The translations under genes and the position numbers were made by a program. Below, in pieces: positions 40,001-52,964 of a stretch of 64,000 bases of DNA (positions are counted from its first letter, which is position 1; the number at the start of each line of letters is the position of its first letter). Below the pieces are notes generated by a model. It did no database searches and was not told the DNA's origin. It saw nothing but the letters and a program-made list of their open reading frames with translations. This stretch comes from Macropodus opercularis (taxonomy: Eukaryota > Chordata > Actinopteri > Anabantiformes > Osphronemidae). The DNA lies in the NCBI GenBank assembly GCA_030770545.1, contig CM061102.1:12082501-12146500 (forward strand). Direction: 5' to 3'.

Positions 40001-41683
40001 TTCAAGTGTCTACAAGTTGTCTATGATGTCCGAAACACCTGATCTGGATGTATCATGTGGTGGCAGTTCTTTATTCCCAGCCTGGCCTGCGTATGACCCT
40101 CACACTGTGGCTCCTGACTTTGCCCACTCAAACAAAGGCTACCAAACATCTGCTCCCTTTCTGAAACAAGACTCATGTGGCTGTGAAGGCTCTGGGTGGG
40201 CTCACAGAGACTCTGTCCAAGCGCTGGTGGTTGAGTGTGGGCTGACAGCTGCAGGTGTGACTGGGGGACTGAAAGGTGGATCAGCGGTACCTGGAAACTT
40301 TCTGTCCTACTGTCTGGGATTGGGGGGCAGCCTGATTTAGCAAATGGATGACACTCAACAAATGCTAGCCTACTCGTCTAAAATGACCTGGCTGGTGAAA
40401 AGAAAAACATCTGCCGTGCACATAAAATTCGCAGACAACACCTGCAAGTGATTGAACATAAAAAGGCCCCCAGCAGGAGCATGGAAGGACCAAACGTACT
40501 ACACTTTCCAATTTAAGTACCATCCCTAAAACATTGCATCAATTGACTGGGTTTGAATAAACCAAAATGAGCATCAGCCAAGTGGCTCATTCCAACACAG
40601 AAAATCATTGCATCAAAAATATGCTGGTTAACCGAGCCATTTCACAGTCAACAATCGCAGAATCAGGACTGTTACTAATCAATGTATTTTAATGAGCTCC
40701 CTGCGAATCCCAACAACAGCTGAAACATAAAAGCTGCTCAAGTTCTCTGGTTCACTCTTTGTACCTTGTGATCTGTTATTCATAGTCTTGCTCTGAAGTC
40801 TCTAAAGAAATAAGGCAGAGCTTTGATGTTATCCTCTTATTACAGCTGTCTGAAACAAGCCTAATGTTAGGAATCAGATCGTTTGGCTGTCATGTGCAGA
40901 ACCTTCTGAGGCTCAAAACATCTGGGCTTCGGTGCGTGGTGCTCACAATGCCTGATTTTGCTCTGTCAAACCTATCATCACTCACTCAAATCTGCTTACA
41001 AGAAGAAAGTTTGATACAATAACATTAATGTCTAGAAAACTATGTGGGTGTGCATCTGGATTCGCACTGTACTTTGCTCGCCACTCCACTTTAAAGCTTC
41101 CACTAAGGTAAGCTTAAACAGGTAGACGTGTATGTTACACGGTATGAATTTTATGCAATACTTTAACCTCTTCTACATGCTGCTGTAGACAGAGAGGCTA
41201 ATGCAGCCAAGACAGTGTTGGAGAGGAAATTACCCTCCTCTGCTGACAATATAAATCAATATGCTCCAATATATTCGTCAGTGCTTGGATGAAATAAAAC
41301 AAGGCAAACTCGCTTTCCAGTCAGCCGGCCCTCAGCAAAGACTCTTGGTTTGTGGTGACAGGTCAAAGAGTCAGCACATGACTCATGGGAAGAGGAGGAG
41401 AGACACTTTGAAAAGCCATGCAGAGATCAAATTAGCACATGCATTCAAGTGGTATTTCAATTTGGTGGAACGCTGTAATTTACTACAATGCTGACCAGCA
41501 TGACATGGACAAATGAAGCAGGTGCTGCTGACATTCAGGCTACTCTGCTGCTTTGACTGTATACACTTTATACTTCTATTGAAGACATAATACCATAATA
41601 ATCATGTGTCTTAGACCACACACGCATAAATTAATGACTCATACATCCATCAACTACTGCTCTAAAGCTAACTTATTTCAGTA

Positions 41684-41689
<6 letters not shown>

Positions 41690-41720
<31 letters not shown>
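41690..41720. repeat. (CA)n microsatellite followed by GTGTGT
   Basis: About 15 CA units directly abut GTGTGT, so the 3' edge can fold back on the repeat. Confidence 0.9.
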
Positions 41721-41722
<2 letters not shown>

Positions 41723-42620
41723 GTGTACTGCCAGAGGTTGTTAGGCTTTGCATCACAATATCTCACATTTTCCTTTCATTGTTGGGTATCTGTCGGTTTG
41801 ATGTCATTAGAGGCGTGCAGCATTTTACAGATGGGGAGAGGCCTTACAGTCATTTGTTTCTCAGACCTAATTAATCTTCATTGTGCTGGGAAACATAGCA
41901 CCCCAATGCAAAAAGGGTTCCTACTGCACGATAATTGCAGAGTCTAGAGACCAGAGTTTCCCAGACAACATGGTATAAAATTTAATTATCTGCTCTTTGG
42001 AAAATGCATGGGAAGAAAGCTACATTGCAGAACTGCACTTTTGGGCAAGTAATGTCAGGCTCCTGTCTGAGTAAGCACAGGATCTCACTGAGCACATCCT
42101 CCCTGCTGTCCTAAACTAAACAGTCTCCCATTTGCTGTGGTAAAGAACAGATAACTGCTTCAAATATCTAAAAAAAAGATTCTTAAAACTTCAAAATTCA
42201 AAAGCAAATTTGTTTTTATCTCCAACAATGGCCCACAACACTTGTCTGCCTCATTATCTTACCATGTGCCGAGTCGGTCCGATCATAGTCCAGTCATTCA
42301 CAGCCGATCTCACTTACTGCGGTATATTTTTTAATCATATCCGTTAAGCTCCATGTCATTAAAGCCCGACAGCAACAATATCGCCAGACTCAGAGCAGCC
42401 AAAGACAACACGGACAGGCTGTAGCAACATTAACATTCCACCGTGTAAAGATCAGGCTTTGAGGGGGAGAAACATCGATAGGATCCCATTAGTTAAGTGC
42501 GCCCGTAGGATACCCGAAATTTGATCAGAGATAGACCTTCTCCTTCCAGACACGAACCATTAGACGTTATGGCAAAAAAAAAAAAAATGCTGTTCGCCTC
42601 CTGTAAAAACTCCTCCTGCA

Positions 42621-42634
42621 CCCCCCCCCCCCCC
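42621..42634. repeat. Poly-C homopolymer tract
   Basis: About 14 C in a row, just upstream of the CpG-rich interval near the fam222b promoter. Confidence 0.85.
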
Positions 42635-43443
42635 TCCACCTCCTCAGTGGTCGAGGTTGTGCGGCAGAATCAGGATGAGTCCGGTGACGTCAACCTTTTG
42701 TTATCACCTTTTAACACTTGCCTTTGCAGGTGGAAACACTTCCCTCTGTCGTTATAATAAGAGCCGCTATTTGCAGACGCTCCCGGCGAGCAGAGGGCGC
42801 ACACAGCGTCCGTATCACGACCGACACGCTAAATTTGGAAATGCGTGCGCGTACTAATGAGCACACGGCACCCTAACAGTGAGAGACAACTTAGTGACAG
42901 CTACACCACACTTCAGCATCAGCTCAGAATAGCTACTCCTCCAACTTATTCATTCACAACAAGATCCGTCCGCCGTAGACGCGCTTCGCCTGCGAAACTA
43001 CGTGCATTATATGAATACGAGTGACAATAAATAAGCTAGTGACGTGTCAGGCTAATGGAGCGCAGCCTGATCATCACTGCTTGTTGTCACACTGCACAAC
43101 ACTACTAGCTAACCTGCTCCACAACACAAGCCCAGTTACGCGGAGTTTAACCCCAGCTTTCAACAGACCTACAGCCCCTTTCGTGGCTAACTCACATATT
43201 TTTGGCGCATAAGAAGCACTTAAGCCGCACGGACTTAGGATGTGTCCGGGAGCTGTAAGGCTGCACGCTGCCAGTCAGTGTGCCAGCTGACTGGCCAGGC
43301 TCCTGGCTAGCTAACCTAGCCAGTCTGGGAGATACACAGTCCCATTGTTGCCTTCCCAACCTTTCCTAATATTTATGCCACAGTTCGGGAGGGTGTCACA
43401 CAGGGTCGGGCCGCAGGCGTGTTATTAAAAAGCAACTACTTAC

Positions 43444-43690
43444 TCTCCGTTTACCTCTGCGAAAGGCATCGTTTAATACGTCGCCATGGTTTAAAACGGA
43501 CCAATTTTCTCCCCGTTGCCCTGCGCTGCCGAATCACTGCTGCTGCTGCTGTCTGCGGCAGCAACTTCCGGCGCATGCGCAGTACCCGGGACGGCTCCAG
43601 CCTGCGTTGCGCGCTGCGCAGGACAGCTGAGCGGTTTAAAGGCGCAGCCCACGCGACGTCCGGTGTCCGCGTGCGATGCACAAAAATAAT
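43444..43690 (-). promoter_or_regulatory. CpG-rich promoter and first non-coding exon of fam222b (inferred)
   Basis: CpG density rises sharply here. An NRF-1 palindrome (GCGCATGCGCAG, 43571-43582) is adjacent to an ETS/GABPA site (ACTTCCGG, about 43564-43571), a typical housekeeping pairing. On the minus strand a consensus donor (GGAGA|GTAAGTAG, exon end 43444) lies about 120 nt downstream of these sites. This fits a short non-coding exon that splices to the acceptor before 26604. An (AAT)n run follows at about 43686-43702. Confidence 0.6.
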
Positions 43691-46204
43691 AATAATAATA
43701 ATAAGAGCTTTACACTGACTTTATGCAGCATTGCATCTCTACTTCACGCAAGGGAAAGGAAACACTGGCCCGAGCTCTGAGGATGAGCCTACATTCAGAC
43801 TTTTTATTGTGATGCAGTGATAGTCTAACATTTTAGTGAGTCAACAATAAGAAAATGTTATTTACTGTTGCTATGAGCCTCCAGAGCTGCTGCTATATTT
43901 CTCAGCATAGATTCTCCAAGGTGATTGATGGCAGAGGAGAGTGTTATCTAATATGAAACCTTATATTAGTTTTCGGTTGGGCTGAGACCTGGTGAATGTG
44001 AAGGCCAGTGTTTCCTTTATCAAATGAATCAGTATGGGAGCGTGTCTCGTTGTTGTGTTTGTACCCTAATGAGTTATTAACATTTAACATTTATTCTGGA
44101 TTTCTTTGGGCTTCTTGTGCAAAAATGAAAGATTAACCCGTCTAAGACATTAACAACAGGCTCATTATCACAAGGTTGGGGATGACGCAAACCAACAAGT
44201 TTATCTTAACTGCATTGATCTGCATTGGAATCCTTAGAAATGACTAAAGATACCAGTAAATCAGGATAACGTGTAATCTATGAGTCATAATTGATATTTC
44301 TTCCATCATCATCCTCGTGGTGCTTTAGAAATACAGCCTGTTGTCTTTTTTCCTGGAAAGTAAAACTTAGTGAAACATGCCCCTTGAGTTGTATTTCTCT
44401 CAGACTTTGCGTCATTGTGATCTTCACATATTGTATTATGAATCTCGCCGGGGAAGATGAAACCTAGTGAGAAGATTCCACGGTCAATAGTGTCACATGC
44501 TTTGTGATTTGATGAAAGATTCTATTTGTGCAGCCTGATGTGTATAGCTCCCTAATCAAAGACTTATATTTCTGTGACAACTGAAATAAATTACTCCATT
44601 ACACCCACCCACCTGCCCTCTCCACAGTATTGATACCATTTTATTACCAGAGAGAGACAGATGGACAACACTGAAGACGGTGGTGAGTTATGGGTAAGCT
44701 TGAGAATGGGAGCTCATGGCCTTGTAATATCATGTCAGTGTAGAATCTGCACAAAAGTCATCGCACAAGATGATCAAAGGGAAAATTATACACAGCTCCA
44801 GAACATCTGTGACTTCCAGCGCTGTGGAGCATAACTCCATCGCCTGCGCTTCAGTCTGGACCGGGCTTATTACAATACTCAAGCCAGTTTAGGCCTCCAA
44901 GCTTCGCTTCCCCCCATCAGCAAGTGAAAGAGGGGAGAATTTGGTCTGAAAGCCCAATCACACGCAGCGCTGTGAGTTCAGCAGGTGGGGAAGTAGCAGC
45001 AGCAGGCTCCATCAGGCAATAATACAAAGTTAATGATGCAGAATGGTGTCTTTCTCCATACCAAAGAAGACGTCAATACAGGATGTTTAAGAACGCTGTT
45101 CCTAATTACGCTTTTTAAATTCACCGCTGACTTGATTGATGATTTCAAAGGGAGGCATTATTGATCCACTTCACAGACAAGTCCCATCGATTGCAAGTCT
45201 AGAATGAATAAAAGTTTTTTTTTTTCCTTTTATGTCCCCCACCGAGAGAGAGATTGTACAATCAGAGGATCGGTGTGACCTATATGGATAGTTTGGGAGC
45301 TAAATCACCCCTTTTAAAAAGCAGTCAGAGCAAGGACGTATGGAGGAGTGATTGCTGAATCCAGGAACCTTGGGGGACCTTCAGGGCACCACACAGGACA
45401 TAACAGTTAAATCTCGCTACTTTCTCATTTATCAGATGTGGAAATTCATTCGCCCGTTCATTAATCTGTGGGATTCTTTACAAATAACCCTGTCTGCACT
45501 GGAGTTCACAGCATGAGAAAGTTCAGGAGCGGCTGTTTTATAGATAGTCAGCCAGCTGTGCAGCATCACGCCTCTCACTGCAGTCGTGGTGATGGAGTGA
45601 TGGATGCTCTGACGCACTGACAGATTGTTTTTCCCACCGCTGCACCCTGTTGACATGCCCCATGGCTCATGCTTATTATTCCATGACTTTTGTTATTTCT
45701 CAAGAGCAGCAAGGTCTTCCTATTAGCGATGAAGCTGCCGGTTGTTGCGTGTCTAGTACAGGCTAGTTTTAATAGCAAAGACACAAACCCAGGGTGACTG
45801 AAACCCTGCGTCTGACATCACCCGGGTCACCCGCAGAAAAAAATCTGCATATGATGGAAGATTTGACGGAACGCCTGCCTCTCGATAAAAAAGCGTTCTG
45901 TTTGACTTACAGAAAACAAGATTGATTAGGAATCAGCGGTGCACTGAATTGCACCAGCGGAGAGAGGTTTTCCATCACACCATGCCGAACCTCATTGGCA
46001 AGTGCACTTCAAATGGCAAAGTGGGCTACAGCTTATGATTAAATGGTCTGCAGGCAAAGCCTTTTTGTCTTTTTTTTTTTTAGAGAGAGCTCTTTCTGAA
46101 GGCCAAAGTTAATGCAGTCATAGAAAGAACTCTGATACACTCCCACGTGAAATGGCCATGTGAGGAAAGCCCGGAGGGAGAAAAGGCCTTGAATGAATTT
46201 GAGA

Positions 46205-46246
<42 letters not shown>

Positions 46247-47500
46247 AGGGAAGCAGATAGAGAGAAAGTTCAAACATTACTGATCCTCAAATATCCTTTT
46301 TGGTTTCTGGTTCAATTGGAATTCAGCAGTAAGTGTCTGCTAAAAGCTCCATTTTTGTTGCCCATCCATTGCTGCTGAGCTTTTAGAGTTAGATGATGAC
46401 AGATTGCGAGCTACCTGATATCCTTCATCATCCTTCCCAATGGAGGTGTTTGTTCCGCCCAGAGCAAGTCCTCGAGGACTAACAAACAGCCGGTGCGTTT
46501 GATGGACTACGGGGAGACATCTGCTGTGCCTGGCTTCGCCGTACAGAGTGAAAACAACATGTTACAGCAATCAATCAATATGCAAACAGTGTCCTTTCAG
46601 TCTGATGATTAACCTTAGAGACTTCATGGTTATCAAGTCATTATATCAGCGTGTCACTGCGGATTAGTATTAGAGTTACAGGGTGGTACGGCAGCGTTTT
46701 CCTCAGGTTGGCGTGCAGCTTTAAGCACGGATGCTCGATATGTCACAGCAGCGCTTCAAGCACCCTTTGGGATGAGCTCTGTTGTGTGTTCTCAAGGGAC
46801 AGGAGGGAAAAAAGTGTGTGCAGTGCAATCTGATTTGTGGTGAGAGCCATAAACTAATCTGAAGAATATCGCCTAAGCCAAAAGAGCCTTTGAGTACTGT
46901 CGTCCATTTTAAAGCGTGAGCTGCTCGTGTGGGCAGATGTGTTTTACATTGTGATGAGCTGATTTGGAAAAGCTGTCGGCTGAATTAAGCCCACGAATAT
47001 CCTAACAGCTGTAAACAGGTGGTTTCCCAACTGGGGCCTCCGGAGGGTTGAGGTAATTACAGGCAGTTTGCTGCGAAATGATGCACGGGTGTTATTTTTC
47101 GTAGTCATTTTGCAAATTACATGTACATGTAAATTCAAAATGAGCGTGTCATTATTTTTGACAGGGTGGTTTCATGTTCTAGCAGCTTCGTCCACTCGAA
47201 TGATTGCCTCTCACTGGTCCTTTTCATTCTACATTCTAGCTTATTCCCTTGTTTCGCTCAGATTTTGCTCTTACACAGTCTCTTTTGTACAAGGTCAAGC
47301 CTGATCTGATTCTGAGCTGGGAAATAAAGCATGTTATGTTGGCTTACTCTTCATTGGAGCGATAGATAAATGCTGACCTTTTATATGTTAAGATCATGTG
47401 TCAAGTCAAGTCAATTCTCTTTTAAACGAAACTTGTTTTAAGGTTTTTGTATTTTTGTGTACTGTCCTTTCTAATTGTCTAATAACAACTGAAGGCAGCA
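43691..47500. other. Intergenic spacer between divergent fam222b and eral1
   Basis: No coding exon or RNA gene is recognised over 3.8 kb. A (GA)n microsatellite lies at 46209-46242. The rest is unremarkable AT-rich sequence with short T runs. Confidence 0.5.
46209..46242. repeat. (GA)n microsatellite
   Basis: About 17 AG units in a purine-only stretch (GAGAGGAAAG precedes and GTGGGAGGG follows). Confidence 0.93.
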
Positions 47501-47744
47501 CGTGCAAAAAAAATGAAAGAAGCGAGAATCGACATTGTTGTTGCAGACCCCGGGCGCTAGGGGGCGATGCAGCCTCCTCTCAGACCTCTGTGGGACCCTC
47601 TTCAGACCGGAAGTCGTGTGTCTTTGGTCAAAGCATCATGGTTTCGCCCTGTAGGTAACGTGAACATAAACAAGCGGCTCACCTGTTAAAGGAGAAACCC
47701 TGTCACATCAACTGAAGTACAGCAGAAACTCGTTTCAAAGCTCG
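47501..47744 (+). promoter_or_regulatory. eral1 promoter with ETS site and CTCF-like site
   Basis: An ETS/GABPA consensus CCGGAAGT (47607-47614) lies 131 nt before the eral1 ATG, typical of nuclear genes for mitochondrial translation. A CTCF-like core GCGCTAGGGGGCGATG (47554-47569) is just upstream. No TATA box is evident. Confidence 0.55.
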
Positions 47745-50700
47745 ATGGCGTTCAGAGCCGGTGGTCGGTTTCTCAGAGACGTTTTCTCCAGACGAGTCGC
47801 AGGTTGTGCTCGACAGGAAAGTGCGTCATGGTTCCTCACAGCGGGTCAGTCCCACACAGGCGGTTGTGTGCTGCTCATTTAATAAATAGCGAATAATAAA
47901 CAAACGGGTGGTGACATGTGTGCGCTGATGGGTTGAGGGAGGGTGAGCACAAAACAAACCAGGGCTCCTCAGTCCCGGTTTTAAAGCGCTGACTGTAACA
48001 GGCAAGAAACACTGCTCGTGTCTTATCAACGGTGATGTGTCAATAATCAGATAGTGACAACAAACCGGTTCGGTCTGTAGACGTGCTTGTGCCTGAGCTA
48101 GATAGTCTATTGCCCAGTAAAAAACAAAAACCATAAATCAAATAATGTTTTCTCTACAAAAAACATCAGAGTTTCTTATTACATTCAGTCCAGAGATATA
48201 TCTTCAAATTGCTTGTTTCTTCTAACTACTACTTTTGTCTCGTTCTTTCAGATTATTTATATTTTCATACATTAAATTGAGTGTGCGTGCGTTTTGTTTA
48301 TTCTGTGTGATAGTGACTCAGATCTACATCAAGTGAATGTAATCAACCAGTTAGCTTGCAGACCTGCTGGCAGTGAACTGATACAGATGTTGATATCTTT
48401 ACAGGAACTGCCTCCTGCAGCAGAGGTGGGAGGAATGGGTTTATCTTCACTCCTGCTTGTTTCATTACATCAGAGGCGTTTCTCAACCGACTGATGAAAG
48501 GCAAAGCAGAAGCGGCAACGGCTGACAGCAGCTTTTATCGCCTCCCGGCCTCCCTTCCACCCAACAGTGGTAACCAGACCAGTGCCTTAGGAATTTTCAT
48601 CCTTCATTCTAGCCCAGACCTTTGTTCCTAAATATTTCTAATTCTAGTTCATGGTTTATTTTTGTCACATTTACTTTATTACTTAGTGGACTTACTTACT
48701 TATTTAACTTTTTTTTTCCAGGTGAACACATATCTTTGTTACTGAGACATCCAGATCATCCTGGTAACTCAAAAATCTTGAAAGTGGCAATAATAGGTGC
48801 CCCAAATGCTGGCAAGTCCACATTGTCCAACCAGCTCCTTGGCAGAAAGGTCTCTTGTCTTTACTGTTTTGTTGTTAAACGTCTGCTCTAAAATGCATCA
48901 GTGATGCTCACTGTAAGTCGATTATCTTTTTCCAAAGGTGTTTGCTGTGTCCAAGAAAGTTCACACTACACGATCGCGGGCCCTTGGTGTCTTTACAGAG
49001 AATGATACACAGATAGTAAGATTTATAGTTTTTTTTCCCCCTGATTCATTGTAATACTATTAAGAAACCAGATGCTTAAGTTAGTTCATATGTGTATTTT
49101 TCTAGATTTTGCTGGACACACCTGGTCTTACTACTGCATCAAAGGTTAAAAGGTACCTTTCTTGTTTTGGATGATGCTGTTATTTACAACCTATATGCAT
49201 CATACAGTTAATACATAAACTGTGCGTTCTGTCCTTTCCATAGACATCAGCTGGAGAAGTCTTTGCTTGTAGATCCCTGGAGCACAGTCAAAGAAGCTGA
49301 TCTAAGTATGAAATACATTTCCTGTTAGCCAGTATTTAGTTTTTGGTGCTTAATTTCAAAAGGCTTATCATTGTTACTGTTTCCAGTGGTTGTTATGGTA
49401 GATGTGTCAGACAGATGGATGTGCAGCAGGCTTGACTTTGAGGTGCTCAAATGCCTGGCCCAGCACCCAGACATCCCAGCAATACTGGTCCTCAATAAGG
49501 TATTCGTTATTTATAATGTCACCAGCATCCCACATATTTTTGTGCTTCATGATCATAATTTTATAACAATCAGTTGAACACAATGCTACTGAAGGTGTAC
49601 AGTTCATAAGGCCATGAATATAGAGGTTTTACTGGGTGGTTTAGTTTTCAGTAGTTGTATTTTCAGGCAAGTTAAAACTATCACTAGACTGTTGACTAGC
49701 TGCACTGATATGTCTTCCTGGTGTATTCACTAGTGTGCTTTGCTCTTTAAGGTGGACCTGATGAAGGTTAAAGACAGGCTGCTGGATATCACAGCAGAAC
49801 TAACATGTGGAGTAGTGAATGGACGTAAAATTAGAGTTAGGCCAGTGATCAAGCCTCCATGGGCTGAAAAAAGGCCAGAAAAGGATTTGTCGCTTAATGA
49901 GGACAACTCAGAGCATGAAGACAACCATGAGTCAAACTCTGTACTGAACAAAGAGCAGCTAAAGGCGCTCAGGGGTCAGCAGGGCTGGCCTCAATTTAAG
50001 GATGTCTTCATGCTCTCCTCTGTGGACAAAGAGGATGTGGACACACTAAAGGTAAATGTTTGGTCATTAAAAGTGTGTTTGTTTTTCATACCATTTTATT
50101 TCAAAGTTAGTTTTGTCTTTTTGTTTAGTTTTGCGTTTGACAGTGGTCATAATCTTGCTTTATCTTGTTCTCGCAGAACTACTTTCTGGTTGCGGCCAAG
50201 CCAGGTGCATGGCAGTACCACAGTGAGGTCCTGACTGATCAGAGTCCCGAAGAAGTTTGCACCAACATCATCAGAGAGAAGCTTCTGGAGTATCTGCCCC
50301 AGGAAGTGCCATATTCAGTGACACAGGTGACGAATGAACACAGTCAGCAGCCATTCACTTTAACCTCCTTTAACCCTACACAATTTGAGAATGTGTGTGA
50401 TTTGTTAAAACTTCTATGTCTTTGTTTTCAGGATGTTGAATTGTGGCAAGAGGCAGAAGGTGGCGAGCTTGATATTTCTGTGAAACTTTATGCCAAGAAG
50501 GACAGTCATATGGTGAGTGTAGAGCCTCATACCTGCCTTTAGCAATATTACTTCCAGTACTAAGTCAATATTGAGTGTTTTCTGGTAGAAAGAGAAGAAT
50601 TTGAAACAACATTATTAAACTGATTCATATTTCTGGCAGGAACATGCCTGGAGGTAGTGAAATCTTTCTCTCCATTAAAGACACCTGAAGGCTCTCTTTT

Positions 50701-51163
50701 ATGGCCCCTGATATTTTTTTAACCAAACCTCTAGAATCCTTTTCCTTGTGTTTTTAACTTGTAAATATTTGAGCAGCCTTTCTGAACCATACATATTTGA
50801 TGACAAAGAATATTTGAAGCTGTGTCCGTGCCTTTGAAATGTTTTAAGTCCAGTGACTTTGGAAAAGAGCAACTTGAAACGTTGACTACACAAATATGGA
50901 GTCAAGCGAAAACACAGGAATGACACAAATCATTTATTTTAAGTTTGAAGTGTAACAATGGGATTGTGTCAGTGCAATTACCTAAGGTATAGGTATTAGG
51001 TATATTAGATTTGATCTGGGGTTTTTTTGGGTGTCTGCAGAAAATGGTGATTGGCACATCTGGCCAGATGGTAGCACGGATCGCCCAAGAGGCAGGCGAG
51101 GACCTGAGCCGGGTCTACCTGAGAGAAGTCAGACTGAAGCTTACTGTCAAGTTGAGGAAATAA
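47745..51163 (+). CDS. eral1: ERAL1, mitochondrial Era-like GTPase and 12S rRNA chaperone, 11 coding exons, complete
   Basis: ERAL1 binds 12S rRNA in the mitochondrial matrix and supports small-subunit assembly. Exons: 47745-47844, 48405-48569, 48722-48849, 48938-49015, 49106-49152, 49244-49305, 49387-49499, 49752-50051, 50177-50326, 50432-50512 and 51041-51163; 1347 nt in frame gives 448 aa (human 437). The N-terminus is Arg-rich and short of acids (MAFRAGGRFLRDVFSRR), fitting a mitochondrial presequence. The G1 loop is GAPNAGKST (113-121), G3 is DTPG (161-164) and G4 is NKVD (230-233), split across exons 7 and 8. Exon 8 carries an acidic linker before GWPQFKDVFMLSS. The C-terminal KH domain includes IIREKLLEYLPQEVPY and an IGTSGQ loop (412-417) where human has GPKG. 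Exon 2 was assigned from phase and a weakly conserved frame, so it is less certain than the rest. Confidence 0.94.
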
Positions 51164-52700
51164 AGAGGACCTTGACCGTGATCTCCTGAAGAGACAGAGA
51201 GAGATTCTGCTGCATTTGAAAATTTGAATCACGGGTCTGACACTGAGCTGTTATGGAGCATATACGGTATCCATAGTTGGAGAGTTTCCACAGAGGTGAT
51301 ACTACTTTCAGAAAAAGAAACACTCAAAGTTTGGACTTCTTATTCAGAAACGGCCCCATGAGACATGTCACTATAAATGCTGTTATAGTGGTGAAGAACA
51401 AGAAGAAGAACGGTTAAGGTTATAAATTATTCAAGATAATAATGTTTTGTTGGGAGTGACATGTAACATCCCCAGTTGCAAACAGTGTGGTTCTGATGGG
51501 GGTCAGTACCAAAATTCAGTGTACAGCAGTAAGATAAAATCTGCAAACAGCTTGAAATTCCAGTGTCCTGCATTAACTAGTCAGAAAATGTGATGCGATC
51601 TTTACCAACAGTAAGTCATAAAACAGATGTGTATGAGCTAATAGCACATAAACAATCTAAGTACTTGTTGAGCTTCATTTTTTCAGTCCACAAAACATTT
51701 CCCACTAATGTTTCGGTCTGAATGAGCATTTTGGCACAGAAATAAATGACTGTATAGACAGTTGATCTAACTGTGAGCTGATGAATTTCATTGCTTGAAC
51801 TTCATGTTCATCTGACCTTAGATTAGACATTTTTATCCATAAACACAGCTACGTCCAGGACATCGATGTTTTCTTGTATCTAAACACACACACATCTTTT
51901 TTTTAGCATTGATATGTTTTAGGGAAAACAACACGGACACTTTGGCCTGTTTGACTGCGTGTTTATGGCTGGACAGGTGTGGCGAGCTGTGAAAAGGCTG
52001 ATGGTTTATCTTTATCTCCCAGAGCTTTTAACTTGGCGGCTGCAAACACATACTGTAGATAAACTGAAGTGAGACCTGCTCAGTCATGTTCACTCAGATG
52101 TCCCCAATGCTCCCTGCTCTCCCACATCACTTAAGCCTTTGAAGTGTGGCCATCCATCCCTGCGAACATCACTTTTTGTTGGGCTGCTTTCTTCCTCTTT
52201 TCTCTCTCCTCCTCCTCCTTCCCACCCTGCTCTCTCTCCGCCTGCTTCTTTGGCTCTTACAAAGCCCATCTCCGCCCCCGAGGGCTGAATTTTCTCCCTA
52301 ATGGATGGCAAAATGGAGCACTAACCTGATGCTAAAATGGGTCATATAATGGTGATTAGATTTATTCCTGCTGCCTGTGAGTTAGCACGACGGTTACTCT
52401 ATCCGAGACATCTTGATGAATAACCAGCCAGTGGCCTAAAGCAAAGGCGATGAGGGAGCGAGAGGGGGGTGAGGTCTTCAATGTCTCACAGAAGCTGTGT
52501 CAACCCCTGAAGCTCTCTCTGCTGTGGCTGCTTCCTAGTGATTAGACGAGCTGGTTGTGCAGTGAGAGATCGCCGCTAAGACAAGCCAACTGCTGTTGAA
52601 TAACATTACAGCTGATGTAAGTCGGCTTGGACATTAAAGTTACCCAACGAAACCAGCGTCTAAGTATTTTTATATTTTTTTTAACCAAATAATGACAAAC
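51164..52700. other. eral1 3' UTR and spacer before the microRNA cluster
   Basis: AATAAA at 51741-51746 is the best eral1 poly(A) signal. Beyond it no exon is recognised. TTATCT (GATA-type) words occur near 52005-52020 and an AGATAA near 52055. Confidence 0.5.
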
Positions 52701-52705
52701 AGGTT

Positions 52706-52730
52706 TTTATTTGGAGCCACAAGCTTTATT
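52706..52730 (-). terminator. Candidate poly(A) signals for the miR-144/451 primary transcript
   Basis: Two minus-strand AATAAA hexamers (TTTATT on plus at 52706-52711 and 52725-52730) lie about 110 nt downstream of miR-451 in its direction of transcription. They could end the pri-miRNA; this is inferred. Confidence 0.35.
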
Positions 52731-52840
52731 TCACATGCATCAACCAGCACATTCCAAATTATCCTTCATAACGAGTAACATCAATAAGTACGTGTCCTTC
52801 TGTTGGTGCCACTGGTCCAGATGCCACTGAGTAAAGGCCG

Positions 52841-52884
52841 TAGAACCCTTACCATTACTAAAACTCAGTAATGGTAACGGTTTG
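52841..52884 (-). ncRNA. mir451: miR-451 precursor hairpin
   Basis: The minus-strand 52883-52862 reads AAACCGTTACCATTACTGAG plus TT, identical to vertebrate miR-451. The other arm (52841-52860) folds back as TAGTAATGGTAAGGGTTCTA. The mature strand runs to the end of the stem and into a tiny loop, the unusual short-stem design that bypasses Dicer and is sliced by Ago2. miR-451 promotes erythroid maturation. It lies 81 nt downstream of the miR-144 hairpin on the same strand, as in other vertebrates. Confidence 0.98.
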
Positions 52885-52964
52885 ACAGCCCTCCTCTGCT
52901 GGGTGTGCAGCCTCCAGTCCGTTAGGCCTGAGCGTGTGCTGATAGCGCCGAAGGTGGAATGAAA

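Larger units (their letters stand above)
26605..43443 (-). other. Large 5' intron of fam222b (about 16.8 kb)
   Basis: No protein-coding exon, tRNA or known microRNA is recognised. Scattered open frames match nothing I know. Microsatellites interrupt it at 32406-32442, 34022-34064 and 41690-41720, and a C tract lies at 42621-42634. I see no transposon-sized repeat, which is notable for so long an intron. Blocks such as 27900-28140 look like typical vertebrate conserved non-coding sequence (AT-rich with TTAAT/AATTG words), but that is an impression. The intron boundaries follow from the acceptor at 26605 and an inferred donor after 43444. Confidence 0.45.

Noticed and set aside
39996..40340. 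114-codon open frame in the fam222b 5' intron
   Set aside because: No recognisable domain and no convincing splice context.
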